This document shows, piece after piece, positions 52,838-62,611 of a stretch of DNA of 64,000 nt. How positions within the stretch are numbered: the stretch's first letter is position 1; each line of letters begins with the position of its first letter. The stretch comes from Paraburkholderia mimosarum LMG 23256 = NBRC 106338 (lineage in GTDB: Bacteria > Pseudomonadota > Gammaproteobacteria > Burkholderiales > Burkholderiaceae). Under the pieces are notes generated by a model. The model had not been told where the DNA came from, made no database searches, and was given only the letters and a program-made list of their open reading frames with translations. A program made the position numbers and the translations under genes. The stretch spans positions 1 to 64,000 of the forward strand of contig NZ_BBJJ01000038.1 of NCBI RefSeq assembly GCF_000739815.1, read 5' to 3'.

Positions 52838-53188
52838 TCAATGCCCCGCATAAATCGACCGGCCGCCCGTGCTCGCCAGAACCGGCGCACCAGAATCCGA
52901 GCTTCCTGTCATCGCCACGCCGCCAACGGCGTTGTTCGCCGCTGCGGACTGCTGCGCCTTCTGTGCGTCTTGCTGCGCGACGATCGCCTCCGCGCGCTGG
53001 ATGTCGTCGGGATAATTGTTGTCCCTGGCCAAAGGACGATACCCCGCCTGCTCCAGACGCGTAAGTTCTGCCTTTACCTGGGCTCGCGTGACGGGCGCGT
53101 TCCCGGCCGTGTCGGCAGTCTGGGCGAAAGCGGCGGCCGGAACGGCCAGGGCGCAGGCAACGAGCAAAGTGGAAACGAGTGCTTTCAT
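52838..53188 (-). CDS. DUF4148 domain small periplasmic protein
   Basis: A 116-residue protein with a signal peptide (MKALVSTLLVACALAVP to AFA/QTA) and the DUF4148 motif VTRAQVKAELTRLEQAGYRP followed by NNYPDDIQRAEAIVA. The family is abundant in Burkholderia and of unknown function. The ATG at 53188 is preferred because AGGTG lies six bases upstream; an in-frame GTG is three codons earlier. It diverges from the RND operon. Confidence 0.9.
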   Translation of the reverse strand: MKALVSTLLVACALAVPAAAFAQTADTAGNAPVTRAQVKAELTRLEQAGYRPLARDNNYPDDIQRAEAIVAQQDAQKAQQSAAANNAVGGVAMTGSSDSGAPVLASTGGRSIYAGH

Positions 53189-53290
53189 GATGTTCACCTC
53201 TCAATGAATGGCCGCCGCATCGTGAAGTGATGCCGCTTCAGCCGCCCTCCGGCAATGTCGCGAAGGTTGACTGGATTCTGGTCGCGCGGC

Positions 53291-53309
53291 GCTGACCCGA
53301 AGCTGACCC
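53291..53309. promoter_or_regulatory. Direct repeats upstream of the RND operon
   Basis: GCTGACCC occurs at 53291-53298 and 53302-53309, an 11-base period. OmpR/PhoB-type regulators bind such head-to-tail repeats. The matching response regulator lies at the far end of this efflux cluster. They are about 155 bases before the first ATG. Confidence 0.4.
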
Positions 53310-53462
53310 GTTGATTACGAGTTCGTTATCTGGGCAGAACGCGCCGATGGCTGTATCCGCCCCTTCGTCCCGAAGATGACGAATCCGTAATGTCGAGGTC
53401 AGCAGCGGGTAAGCGCGCCCTCCCGATACTTGCGCCAAACCTGCCATCACCCGGACAACGCC

Positions 53463-56400
53463 ATGTGGATCGTCAAACTGGCCCTCAGGCGGCCTTACAC
53501 GTTCATCGTGCTCGCCCTGCTGCTCTTCATCCTCGGGCCGCTCGCCATCATGCGCACGCCCACGGACATTTTTCCGGACATCAACATCCCCGTGGTCAGC
53601 ATCGTCTGGACCTACAACGGCTTCTCGGCCGAGGACATGGCGCACCGCATCACCTCGAACTACGAGCGCGCCCTGACCTCGGACGTCGACGACATCGAGC
53701 ACATCGAATCGCAGTCGCTCAACGGCGTCTCGGTGGTCAAGGTGTTCTTCCATCCCGGCGCCGACATCAACCGCGCGATTGCCGAAGCCGCCTCGAACTC
53801 CGCCTCCATCCTGCGCATCCTGCCGCCGGGCACGCTGCCGCCTAACATCATCACGTACAACGCCTCGACGGTGCCCGTGCTGCAACTGGGCCTCTCGAGC
53901 GCGACGCTGCCCGAGCAGTCGCTTTACGACCTCGGCAACAGCTTCATCCGCACGCAGCTCGCCACCGTGCAAGGCGCCGCCGTGCCGCTGCCCTATGGCG
54001 GCAAGATCCGCCAGATCATGGTGCAGCTCGACCCCAAAGCGCTGCAGGCAAAGGGCCTCGCGCCCGCCGATGTCGTGAACGCCGTCAACGCGCAGAACCT
54101 CATCCTCCCCGGCGGCACCGCGAAGATCGGCTCGCGCGAATACAACGTGGAGATGAACGGCAGCACGCAGACCGTCGCGGCGCTCAACGACCTGCCCGTC
54201 AAGACCGTGAACGGCAGCGTGGTGTACCTGCGCGACGTCGCGCACGTGATCGACGGTTATGCGCCGCAAACGAACATCGTGCGCGCGGACGGCAAACGTG
54301 CTGCACTCCTTACGGTCGAGAAGACCGGCAGCGCCTCGACGCTCACGATCATCGAGCAGGTCAAGGCGATGCTGCCGAAGATCGCCGCGGGCCTGCCGAG
54401 CGCGCTCGATATCACGCCGCTCTCCGATCAATCGGTGTTCGTGAAGTCGGCGATCTCGGGCGTCGTGCGCGAAGCGCTCATTGCGGCCTGCCTCACAGCC
54501 GCGATGATCCTGCTCTTTCTCGGCAGCTGGCGCGCCACGCTCATCATCGCCGTGACGATTCCGCTCGCCGTGCTCACGTCGCTCATCGCGCTCGCCGCGC
54601 TCGGCGAAACCATCAACATCATGACGCTCGGCGGCCTCGCGCTCGCGGTCGGCATACTCGTCGACGATGCCACCGTCGCCATCGAAAACATCACGCACCA
54701 TCTGGAGCGCGGCGCCCCGCTGCATGACGCGATCCTCAACGGCTCGGGTGAAATCGCCGTGCCTACGTTCGTTTCCACGCTCTCCATCTGCATCGTGTTC
54801 GTGCCGATGTTCCTGCTTTCTGGCGTGGCGCGTTATCTCTTCGTGCCGCTCGCCGAGGCCGTGGTGTTCGCGATGTGCGCGTCGTACTTCTTCTCGCGCA
54901 CGCTCATTCCCACGCTCGCCATGTATCTGCTGCGGGCGCGCAAGCAAGGGGCCGCGCCCGCGCGCGGCATTGCCGGTGTGTTGACGCGTTTTCAGGCGGG
55001 ATTCGAGCACCGCTTCGAAGCCCTCCGCAACCGCTATCGCGAGCTGCTTGAGGCCGCGATAGCGCAGCGCCGCCGCTTCGTCGTACTGTGGCTCGCACTG
55101 TGCCTCGGCTCGCTCGCGCTCTTGCCGTTCACGGGCCGCGACTTCTTCCCCGCAGTCGATACGGGCGAAATCCGCCTGCACCTGCGCGCGCCCACGGGCA
55201 CGCGCATCGAGCAAACGGCTCGCATCACCGACGAAGTCGAAGCGAAGATCCGCAGCGTGATTCCGCCTGCCGAACAGGCCGCCGTGCTCGACAACATCGG
55301 CGTGCCGGTGAGCGGCATCAACCTCACCTACGACTCCTCGGACCCCATCGGCCCCGAAGACGCGGACATCCTCATCACGCTCGCGCCGAAGCACAAGCCC
55401 ACCGCGCAATATGTCGCGAAGCTGCGCAACGTGCTCGACGCATCGTTTCCTGGCGTGACCTTTGCATTCCTGCCCGCCGACATCGTGAGCCAGATCCTGA
55501 ACTTCGGCCTGCCCGCGCCCATCGACGTGCAGATCGTCGGCAACAAGCTCGAGCAGAACCGCGTCGTCGCCAATCGACTGCTAAACGAGATGCGCGGCGT
55601 GCGCGGCCTCGTCGACGCCCGCATCCAGCAGCCCGGCGACGAACCCACCATCAACGTCGACGTGGACCGAACGAAGGCCTTGCAAGCGGGCCTCACGCAG
55701 CACGACGTGGCGCAGAATCTGCTCATCGCGCTCTCGGGCAGCTCGCAGACCACGCCGAACTTCTGGCTCGATCCGAAGAACGGCGTGAGCTACCCGCTCG
55801 TGACCGAAGTGCCGCAGTACGACATCCATTCGCTCCAAACGCTCGCCAATATCCCGGTAACGACGGCGCAATCGGTCTCGTTCACGCCGCAAAACCAGCT
55901 CGGCACGCTCGGCACCGTCTCGCGCAGCTCGCAGGAAGCCGTGGTCTCGCACTACAACGTGCAGCCCGTGCTCGACATCTTCGCCTCGACGCAGGGGCGC
56001 GACCTGGGCGGCGTCGCCTCGGACGTGAACCGTCTCGTCGATCAAGCGCGCGCGCAACTGCCGCCCGGCTCGTCGATCGTCGTGCGCGGCCAGGTGCAGT
56101 CGATGAACGCCTCGTTCGGCGGCCTCGCGGCGGGCCTCGTGTTCGCGATCGCGCTCGTCTACCTGCTGATGGTCGTGAACTTCCAGTCGTGGCTCGATCC
56201 GCTCATCATCGTGAGCGGCCTGCCGGCGTCGCTCGCCGGCATCGCGTGGATGCTGTTCGTCACGCAAACCACGCTCAGCGTGCCGGCGCTCACGGGCACG
56301 ATCCTCTGCATGGGCATTGCCACGGCCAACAGCATCCTCGTCATCAACACGGCGCGCGAGTCGCTCGCCGCGGGCATGGCGCCGCTCGCCGCCGCGCTGG

Positions 56401-56663
56401 ACGCGGGCTTCAACCGCTTTCGCCCGGTGCTGATGACGGCGCTCGCCATGCTGATCGGCATGCTGCCGATGGCGCTCGGCCTCGGCGACGGCGGCGAGCA
56501 GAACGCACCGCTCGGGCGCGCCGTGATCGGCGGCCTCGCGATCGGCACGCTTTCCACGCTCGTGTTCGTGCCGGTCGTGTTCGGCATGGTGCATGGCTGG
56601 CTCGCGAAACGCCGCGCTGCCAGCGACGATACGCACGCTGAAACAACCACCCATGTTGAATAA
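53463..56663 (+). CDS. RND efflux transporter permease
   Basis: A 1066-residue inner-membrane pump of the AcrB/MexB superfamily with 12 transmembrane segments and two large periplasmic loops. The N-terminus (WIVKLALRRPYTFIVLALLL, then PTDIFPDINIPVVSIVWTYN) is typical, and the proton-relay segment in TM4 (AVGILVDDATVAIENITHHL) keeps both Asp. The size and a short C-terminus match the RND-MFP-NodT group that exports drugs or aromatic compounds. The first gene of a three-gene operon. Confidence 0.95.
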   Translation: MWIVKLALRRPYTFIVLALLLFILGPLAIMRTPTDIFPDINIPVVSIVWTYNGFSAEDMAHRITSNYERALTSDVDDIEHIESQSLNGVSVVKVFFHPGADINRAIAEAASNSASILRILPPGTLPPNIITYNASTVPVLQLGLSSATLPEQSLYDLGNSFIRTQLATVQGAAVPLPYGGKIRQIMVQLDPKALQAKGLAPADVVNAVNAQNLILPGGTAKIGSREYNVEMNGSTQTVAALNDLPVKTVNGSVVYLRDVAHVIDGYAPQTNIVRADGKRAALLTVEKTGSASTLTIIEQVKAMLPKIAAGLPSALDITPLSDQSVFVKSAISGVVREALIAACLTAAMILLFLGSWRATLIIAVTIPLAVLTSLIALAALGETINIMTLGGLALAVGILVDDATVAIENITHHLERGAPLHDAILNGSGEIAVPTFVSTLSICIVFVPMFLLSGVARYLFVPLAEAVVFAMCASYFFSRTLIPTLAMYLLRARKQGAAPARGIAGVLTRFQAGFEHRFEALRNRYRELLEAAIAQRRRFVVLWLALCLGSLALLPFTGRDFFPAVDTGEIRLHLRAPTGTRIEQTARITDEVEAKIRSVIPPAEQAAVLDNIGVPVSGINLTYDSSDPIGPEDADILITLAPKHKPTAQYVAKLRNVLDASFPGVTFAFLPADIVSQILNFGLPAPIDVQIVGNKLEQNRVVANRLLNEMRGVRGLVDARIQQPGDEPTINVDVDRTKALQAGLTQHDVAQNLLIALSGSSQTTPNFWLDPKNGVSYPLVTEVPQYDIHSLQTLANIPVTTAQSVSFTPQNQLGTLGTVSRSSQEAVVSHYNVQPVLDIFASTQGRDLGGVASDVNRLVDQARAQLPPGSSIVVRGQVQSMNASFGGLAAGLVFAIALVYLLMVVNFQSWLDPLIIVSGLPASLAGIAWMLFVTQTTLSVPALTGTILCMGIATANSILVINTARESLAAGMAPLAAALDAGFNRFRPVLMTALAMLIGMLPMALGLGDGGEQNAPLGRAVIGGLAIGTLSTLVFVPVVFGMVHGWLAKRRAASDDTHAETTTHVE

Positions 56664-56672
56664 GGATTCCAG

Positions 56673-57887
56673 ATGAATACGCAGATTCCGCCCGAGGAAC
56701 GCGATGCCGCGGCGCAAACCGCGACGCGAGGTCGCTCCGCCGTCGTCGTTGGCCTGACCTGCCTCGCCATCGCCGCGGCGCTTCTCACGGCGGGCATCGC
56801 GCCGCGCCTCCAGGCCCGCACGGCGCAGGCGCAGCAGGTCGCGGCACAGCGCGAGCTGATCGTCTCCACTGTCGCGCCCACGCGCGCGCCCGCCACGCAG
56901 GACCTGCTGCTGCCCGGCTCGATCATGTCATGGGCCGACGCCTCGATCTATGCGCGTACGAGTGGCTACGTGCAGCACTGGTCCGCCGATATCGGCGCGC
57001 ATGTGAAGGCAGGCCAGACGCTCGCGCAGATCGACACGCCCGAGCTCGACGCGCAGCTCCAGCAGGCGCGCGCCGACGAAGCGACGGCGCAGGCAAATTA
57101 CCGCTTCGCGAGCAGCACGGCCCAGCGCTGGCAAACGATGCTGCAGACGCAATCGGTTTCCGAGCAGGACGCCCAGGCGAAAACGAGCGACGCCGCCGCG
57201 AAGCTCGCCACGCTCCAGGCGGCGCAGGCCAACGTGGCGCGTTTGCAGGAGCTGGTTTCGTACCAGAACGTGACGGCGCCATTCGATGGCGTCATCACCG
57301 CGCGCAACGTGCAGGAGGGCGCGCTCGTGACCGCGGGCGGGACACCGGGCCTCGCCACGATGCCAGGCGAGCTGTTCCATATCGCGCAGACCGACCGCCT
57401 GCGCGTCTACGTGGACGTGCCGCAGGACGATGCCAGCCTCATCGCCCCGGGCACGACCGTATGGTTGACGACACAACAATATCCGGGGCGCCGCTTCGAC
57501 GCCAGCGTCGCACGCAGCTCGAACGTGATCGACCCGGTGAGCCGCACCTTGCGTGTGGAAGTCGACGTTGACAACGGCGACGGCGCGCTGATGCCAGGCG
57601 CCTACGCGCAGGTGCACCTTGCGCTCACCGCCGCCTCGCCGGCGCTGGAACTCCCCGTGAGCGCACTGTTGTTCCGCCCGGACGGCGTGACGGTCGCAGT
57701 GGTGGACGCACAGAGCAAGGTGCAATTGCGCAAGGTTACGATCGGCCGCGACTTTGGCACTTACGTGGAAATTGCCACGGGACTCACGGCAAGCGACCGT
57801 GTGATCGACAACCCGGGCGATGCCATCGCCAGCGGCCAGCAAGTGCGCGTCGCGGCCACGGCCGCTGCGGGCAAGGGCACGGCGTGA
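56673..57887 (+). CDS. RND periplasmic adaptor (membrane fusion protein)
   Basis: A 404-residue adaptor that links the inner-membrane pump to the outer-membrane channel. It has one N-terminal membrane anchor (about 22-45), a lipoyl half-motif (ARTSGYVQHWSADIGAHVKA), a coiled-coil hairpin of about 60 residues (QQARADEATAQANYRF...), the returning lipoyl half (NVTAPFDGVITARNVQEGAL) and a beta-barrel domain. It starts nine bases after the permease stop. Confidence 0.94.
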   Translation: MNTQIPPEERDAAAQTATRGRSAVVVGLTCLAIAAALLTAGIAPRLQARTAQAQQVAAQRELIVSTVAPTRAPATQDLLLPGSIMSWADASIYARTSGYVQHWSADIGAHVKAGQTLAQIDTPELDAQLQQARADEATAQANYRFASSTAQRWQTMLQTQSVSEQDAQAKTSDAAAKLATLQAAQANVARLQELVSYQNVTAPFDGVITARNVQEGALVTAGGTPGLATMPGELFHIAQTDRLRVYVDVPQDDASLIAPGTTVWLTTQQYPGRRFDASVARSSNVIDPVSRTLRVEVDVDNGDGALMPGAYAQVHLALTAASPALELPVSALLFRPDGVTVAVVDAQSKVQLRKVTIGRDFGTYVEIATGLTASDRVIDNPGDAIASGQQVRVAATAAAGKGTA

Positions 57888-57902
57888 GTGGGGAGGACGA
57901 TC

Positions 57903-59396
57903 ATGTTCGAACATCGCTTACCGGCGCTGCGCCGGATCTTCGTGGCCTGCACGGCGGCATCGCTCGCGGCGTGCACCACGTTGCCGCATTACAGCGCGCC
58001 TTCGGTCGACGTCCCCACGCACTACGCAACACAACTCGCGGCGACCCCGGGCTGGAGCGTCGCCGAGCCCGCCGACGCCAATCCGCGCGGGCCCTGGTGG
58101 ACCGTCTTCGGCGACAACGAACTGGACCAGCTCGAAGCGCGCGTGGACGTATCGAACCAGACCGTGCGCCAGGCCGTAGCCAACCTCGAAGCCGCGCGCG
58201 CGATGCTCGACTACCAGCGCGCGGGCTATGCGCCCACGGTTACGGCGGGCGTGGCGGCGCAGCGTTACCGGACCTCGCAGAATCTCGTGGACCATTCGCT
58301 CGCCGGCAAGACGGTCCCGGACTACTCCACGGGGCTCACGGCGAGCTGGGAACCCGACCTGTTCGGGCGCGTGAAAGACGCGACGACAGAGGCGCGCGCC
58401 AATGCGCAGGCGAGCGACGCCGATGTCGAATCGGTGCGCCTGGCGGTCTCGAGCCAGCTTGCCGCGAACTACTTCGCTTTGCGCTCGCTCGATCGGCAGA
58501 AAAAGCTGCTCGACGACACCGTGACCGCCTACGCGGCCGCGCTGCGCATCGTTGAGCAGCAGCTCGCCGATGGCGCGATCGACGCCTCCGCGGTCGCCCA
58601 GGCGCAAACGCAGCTCGAAAGCGCGCGCACGATGGACAGCGATATCGACGTGCAGCGCGCGCAGCTGCAGCACGCCATCGCCACGCTGATCGGCGTCCCC
58701 GCTTCCACATTCGCGCTGCCGCCGCGCGTGGATCCGGTGGTGGTGCCACCGGTTCCCGCAGGCGTGCCCTCGGCGCTGCTCCAACGGCGTCCGGACATCG
58801 CGGCCGCGGAGCGGCGCGTGGCGGCGGCCAATGCCAGGATCGGCGAGGCGCGCGCGGCCTTCTATCCCGACCTCACGCTCTCCGCGACGGCGGGCCTGGA
58901 AAGCACCTTCTTCGCGCCGTGGTTCAGCGCGCCGAGCCTTTTCTGGTCGATCGGCGCGCAGCTAGCGGGCACGCTGTTCGACGGCGGCCGCCGCAACGCC
59001 ACGCTCAAAGGCGCGAACGCGCAATACGACGCGGCCGTGGCCGGCTACCGGCAAACCGTGCTCACGGCGTTCCAGCAGGTCGAAGACAACCTGAGCGCGC
59101 TCGACGCGCTGGCGAGCGAAGCACAAAGCCAGCAACGCGCCACGGCCGCCGCGCAGCTCTCGCTCAAGCTCACGACCAACCGCTACCAGGCGGGCGCGGT
59201 GAACTATTTCGACGTGGTGACGGCACAGACCATCGCGCTCGCGAACGAACGCAACGAGGAACAGATCGCTGGCAGAAGACTCGATGCGAGCGTCCATCTG
59301 CTCGAAGCGCTGGGCGGCGGATGGGACCGCGCGGCGCTGAGCGACATGAACGCACCGGGCGATCCCGGCATCAAGGGCGCGCGAACGTCAGGATGA
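57903..59396 (+). CDS. Outer-membrane efflux lipoprotein (NodT/OprM family)
   Basis: A 497-residue TolC-like channel with a lipoprotein signal peptide ending L-A-A-C (residue 24). Two OEP repeats form the barrel and helical tunnel: DQLEARVDVSNQTVRQAVAN in the first half and LLQRRPDIAAAERRVAAANA in the second, ending with NYFDVVTAQTIALANERNEE. A GGGGAGG site lies before the ATG at 57903. The 3' end overlaps the histidine kinase gene on the other strand by 26 bases. Confidence 0.94.
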   Translation: MFEHRLPALRRIFVACTAASLAACTTLPHYSAPSVDVPTHYATQLAATPGWSVAEPADANPRGPWWTVFGDNELDQLEARVDVSNQTVRQAVANLEAARAMLDYQRAGYAPTVTAGVAAQRYRTSQNLVDHSLAGKTVPDYSTGLTASWEPDLFGRVKDATTEARANAQASDADVESVRLAVSSQLAANYFALRSLDRQKKLLDDTVTAYAAALRIVEQQLADGAIDASAVAQAQTQLESARTMDSDIDVQRAQLQHAIATLIGVPASTFALPPRVDPVVVPPVPAGVPSALLQRRPDIAAAERRVAAANARIGEARAAFYPDLTLSATAGLESTFFAPWFSAPSLFWSIGAQLAGTLFDGGRRNATLKGANAQYDAAVAGYRQTVLTAFQQVEDNLSALDALASEAQSQQRATAAAQLSLKLTTNRYQAGAVNYFDVVTAQTIALANERNEEQIAGRRLDASVHLLEALGGGWDRAALSDMNAPGDPGIKGARTSG

Positions 59397-60795
59397 AGCG
59401 CGTGGCCGTCGCGTCGCTTTCGGCGCGCGCCGAGCCGCCGTGCAACGCCATGATCGAGCGCACGATCGCGAGACCGAGCCCCGCCGAAGCGCCGGCGCGC
59501 GGCTCGCTATGACGCGACGCGTCGGCGCGGTAGAAGCGGTCGAAGATGCGTTCGAGCAGCGCGGCGTCGATCGGCGTGCCGGGGTTGGCCACGGCGACTT
59601 CGACGGCCGAAGGCGTTTCCTGCACACTCATCGTGATCTCGCCGCCGCGAGGCGTGTAGCGCAGCGCATTGGCGAGCAGGTTGCCCACGGCGCGCCTGAA
59701 CAGCTCCTTGTCCGCGCGCAGACGCCCCTTGCCTAGCACGCGAATGCGCACGCCCGCGTCCTCCGCCAGGCCTTCGAAGTAGTCGGCGATCTGCGTGAGG
59801 GCGTCCTGCACGTCGAACTCGGCGAGCGTCGTCATGAATTGCGGATGCTCGGCGCGCGCCAGAAAAATCACGTTCTCGATCATGCGGGAAAGCCGTTCGC
59901 ACTCCTCGAGATTCGATTCGAGCAGCGCTTCATATTCGGCCGTCGTGCGCTCCCGCGCGAGCGCCACTTCGGTCGCGCCGCGCAGATTGCCGAGCGGCGT
60001 GCGCATGTCGTGCGCGAGATCCGCCGTGTATTGCGACATGCGCTCGAAGCCGCCGTGCAGCCGGTCGAGCATGGCGTTGAGCGACTTCATGAGCGCCTCT
60101 AGTTCGCTCGGCGCGCCCTCGACCTCGATGGGCGTGTCGAGCCGCTCGACCGTGATCGTGGCGGCGCGCGCGGCCATCTCGCGCAGCGGCCGCAGCGACT
60201 CGCGCACGAGCAGCCAGCTCATGAGGAACGCGAGCAGCATGCCCGCAAGGCCGAAGGCGTAAAGGCGCTCGCGATAACGGTCGAGCAGCAGCCAGCGATC
60301 GGTCATGTCGCGCGCGATGACGATCGTGACGGGCGTGCCGTCGGCGAGCGCCGCCTCGGTGGCGAGCCCGCGCACGGGCACGCCGCGCAGGTTGCGCCAC
60401 TCCACCACGTCGCCTTCGGTAATGCGCTGCGCCGAGGGGATGCGCCGCGCGAGCGCCGCTTGCGGGAACACCGCGTCGGCAATGCTGGCCGTGTTGTGCT
60501 CGACGAGGGGCGCGCCGCCGGCGTCGAGTATCTCCATCGAAAGCGCGGCGTTGCCAAGCACCTGGCTCGTCAGCCGCTGCGCGTGCTCGCGCACGTCCTG
60601 CGCGGTGTGCAGCTCCTGCGCGAGGCGCCGTGTATGCCGGGAAATCAGCACGATGTCGAGGTCGTCCTGCTGTTTGACTTCGCGGTCGAGCGTGAAATAA
60701 AGCGTGCTGCCCACGAGCGCGAACACCGCGAGCGTCGTGCCCGCGAAACTGAGCGCGAGGCCGGTGGTGAGCGAGCGCACGGCCAGCCGCGACAT
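59371..60795 (-). CDS. Sensor histidine kinase (CusS/IrlS-like)
   Basis: A 474-residue inner-membrane kinase: first TM (about 12-35), periplasmic sensor (35-180), second TM (about 182-202), HAMP, then the H-box LAHDMRTPLG with His262, N-box NLLANALRYTP, and G-boxes ending SAGLGLAIVRSIMALHGGSA. Its layout resembles heavy-metal sensor kinases. The ATG overlaps the response-regulator stop by one base (TGATG), so the pair is translationally coupled. It converges on the efflux operon that it probably controls. Confidence 0.93.
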   Translation of the reverse strand: MSRLAVRSLTTGLALSFAGTTLAVFALVGSTLYFTLDREVKQQDDLDIVLISRHTRRLAQELHTAQDVREHAQRLTSQVLGNAALSMEILDAGGAPLVEHNTASIADAVFPQAALARRIPSAQRITEGDVVEWRNLRGVPVRGLATEAALADGTPVTIVIARDMTDRWLLLDRYRERLYAFGLAGMLLAFLMSWLLVRESLRPLREMAARAATITVERLDTPIEVEGAPSELEALMKSLNAMLDRLHGGFERMSQYTADLAHDMRTPLGNLRGATEVALARERTTAEYEALLESNLEECERLSRMIENVIFLARAEHPQFMTTLAEFDVQDALTQIADYFEGLAEDAGVRIRVLGKGRLRADKELFRRAVGNLLANALRYTPRGGEITMSVQETPSAVEVAVANPGTPIDAALLERIFDRFYRADASRHSEPRAGASAGLGLAIVRSIMALHGGSARAESDATATRFILTFARP

Positions 60796-61481
60796 CAGGC
60801 GGACCCTTTATCGTCGGTGATCTCGGCGACGTAGCCCACGCCGCGCACGGTATGGATCAATTTGACGTCGAACGCGTCGTCGACCTTGGCGCGCAGGCGG
60901 CGAATGGCGACTTCCACGACGTTGGTGTCGCTGTCGAAGTTCATGTCCCACACGTACGAGGCGATCTGCGTGCGCGTGAGCACTTCGCCCTGGCGGCGCA
61001 CGAGCAGTTGCAGCAGCGAGAACTCCTTTGGCGTGAGGTCGATGCGAGTGGCGCCGCGTTTCACGCGCCGCCGCGTGACGTCCACTTCGAGGTCGCCTAG
61101 CGAGAGCACGTCGCTCTCGCGCGGCGGCCCGCGCCGGGCCAGCGTGCGCACGCGCGCCAGCAGTTCGACGAAGGCGAACGGCTTGACGAGGTAGTCGTCG
61201 CCGCCCAGCTCGAGACCCTTCACGCGGTCGTTGATGTCGTCGCGTGCGGTGAGGAAGAGCACCGGCGTGGTGTGCGTGGCGCGCAGCGCCTTGAGCACCG
61301 TCCAGCCGTCCATGGCGGGGAGCATGACGTCGAGCACGATCACGTCGTACGCCGCTTCCTTCGCGAGGATCAGGCCTTCCGCGCCGTCCGCGGCGACGTC
61401 CACTGCGTAGCCGGATTCTTCGAAGCCCTTCTTTAGATAGGCGCCGGTTTTCGGTTCGTCTTCGATCACGAGAATGCGCAT
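60795..61481 (-). CDS. OmpR-family response regulator (CusR/IrlR-like)
   Basis: A 228-residue regulator: receiver domain with acidic pocket EDE (7-9), phosphorylated Asp51 (VIVLDVMLPAMDG), Thr/Lys at LTARDD and VKPF, then a winged helix-turn-helix (LTPKEFSLLQLLVRRQGEVL, RRLRAKVDD). The start at 61481 fits the family; a longer frame adds an unrelated tail. Likely target: the RND promoter, where an 11-base direct repeat occurs. Confidence 0.93.
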   Translation of the reverse strand: MRILVIEDEPKTGAYLKKGFEESGYAVDVAADGAEGLILAKEAAYDVIVLDVMLPAMDGWTVLKALRATHTTPVLFLTARDDINDRVKGLELGGDDYLVKPFAFVELLARVRTLARRGPPRESDVLSLGDLEVDVTRRRVKRGATRIDLTPKEFSLLQLLVRRQGEVLTRTQIASYVWDMNFDSDTNVVEVAIRRLRAKVDDAFDVKLIHTVRGVGYVAEITDDKGSA

Positions 61482-61924
61482 CGCCGTTCTGCTCACAGAG
61501 TGTGTCCGGCTCAATTGTATGCGTTCGCTGGCCTCGCGCGCGCCTGGTGGCGGCGTGTTTTGCGGAACCGCTGTCGAACGGACGTATCGAACCTGCCTTG
61601 GGTGTCATTGGGTGCAGCGCGTTCGCAGGCAGGCACTAGAGAACTCGCCGGCCTCCACGCCGTTTTCGGGGGCAAGCCCCATGCAATGGTCGTTGCAGAC
61701 CGCGGGGGCGCCTCGCGCGACGGGATTTCCGTCCGGTTCAAGTCCTCGAACGTATTTCCCTGCGTAACAGAGTATGAAGCCAGGCAGCACGGGGCTAATC
61801 ACTACGCCTGCGATGCCGATATCCAACGAGCGACACTTCAGCGGTGACGGCGGAGCCTCCTCGTCCCAGCCCAGCCTCTTTTTCAGCTTCCCTCACCCTG
61901 GCCGCAGCGAAACGTCTCCAGACC
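61482..61924. other. Intergenic stretch upstream of the two-component genes
   Basis: About 440 bases. It should hold the promoter of the regulator pair. A tRNA T-loop-like string near 61735 lacks a pairing stem and is not a tRNA. No gene is visible. Confidence 0.45.
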
Positions 61925-62561
61925 TCATCGCAGGGTCTCCATGGCCAGCAGTACGGCCATGGCTACCATCAGTGCGCCGCCAACAATGTTGAAGAGCTTT
62001 GCCACGTAGCAAAAGGCCGCTCGTGGTCACGGAGTGAGCGGCTGCTACCCAGGCGGCGTCGATCACCAGTCCAAGGGTGATCGGGACCAGTGAAATGCCG
62101 AGAAGTGACAGGACAGGGCTGTCGATCCCACTGCTCATGAAGCTCGGGACGATCGAGCCGAACATGATCAATGCCTTCGGGTTCGTTGCTCCCACAATGA
62201 TGCCCGCGAGCAGCGACTGGCCCGACTTCCGGGACCAGTTTCCGCTCGCGGTTGATAGCGGTCTGGAAAACGCCAGGTATTGAATACCAATGCCCAGTAA
62301 AACGACCGCTCCCAGCAGACGAATGATCGTCAATGCGTAGCTGGAGTGAACGATGAGAGATCCGATGCCCAAGGCCACGATAATCGCGACGCAGTACGTT
62401 CCGATCGCATTGCCGATGACGCCTCGGAATGCATTGCGGCGTCCGACCGTGATGGTCTGCCCGACCAGGAACATGATGCTCGGTCCTGGAACGGCGATCA
62501 GCACGGCGGACGTCAGAACGAGCCCTGGAAGGCCGTTGAGTTCGGTGAGGCCTTCAGGCAT
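61925..62561 (-). pseudogene. LysE/RhtB family exporter with a one-base frameshift
   Basis: An inner-membrane amino acid exporter: SAVLIAVPGPSIMFLVGQT at the N-terminus and GATNPKALIMFGSIVPSF in the middle are diagnostic. After VTTSGLL the frame runs into unrelated sequence, while the expected end (AKLFNIVGGALMVAMAVLLA, then METLR-stop) lies in another frame. Removing one A from the AAAA run at 62011-62014 restores a normal 211-residue protein. Either a recent mutation or a sequencing error. AAGG precedes the ATG at 62561. Confidence 0.8.
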
Positions 62562-62611
62562 CGATGCCTTCCTGAGCAATGTGGATGGCGCTTGCCGCGC
62601 CGTGGCCTCCA

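Noticed and set aside
53238..55409. A 723-codon open frame on the minus strand
   Set aside because: It lies antisense to the well-supported RND permease, is extremely rich in Arg/Asp/Gly/His as expected of the complement of GC-rich coding DNA, and has no family motif.
61725..61760. GGTTCAAGTCC, like the T-loop of a tRNA
   Set aside because: The flanking bases do not form a T-stem, and no acceptor or anticodon arm can be drawn upstream.
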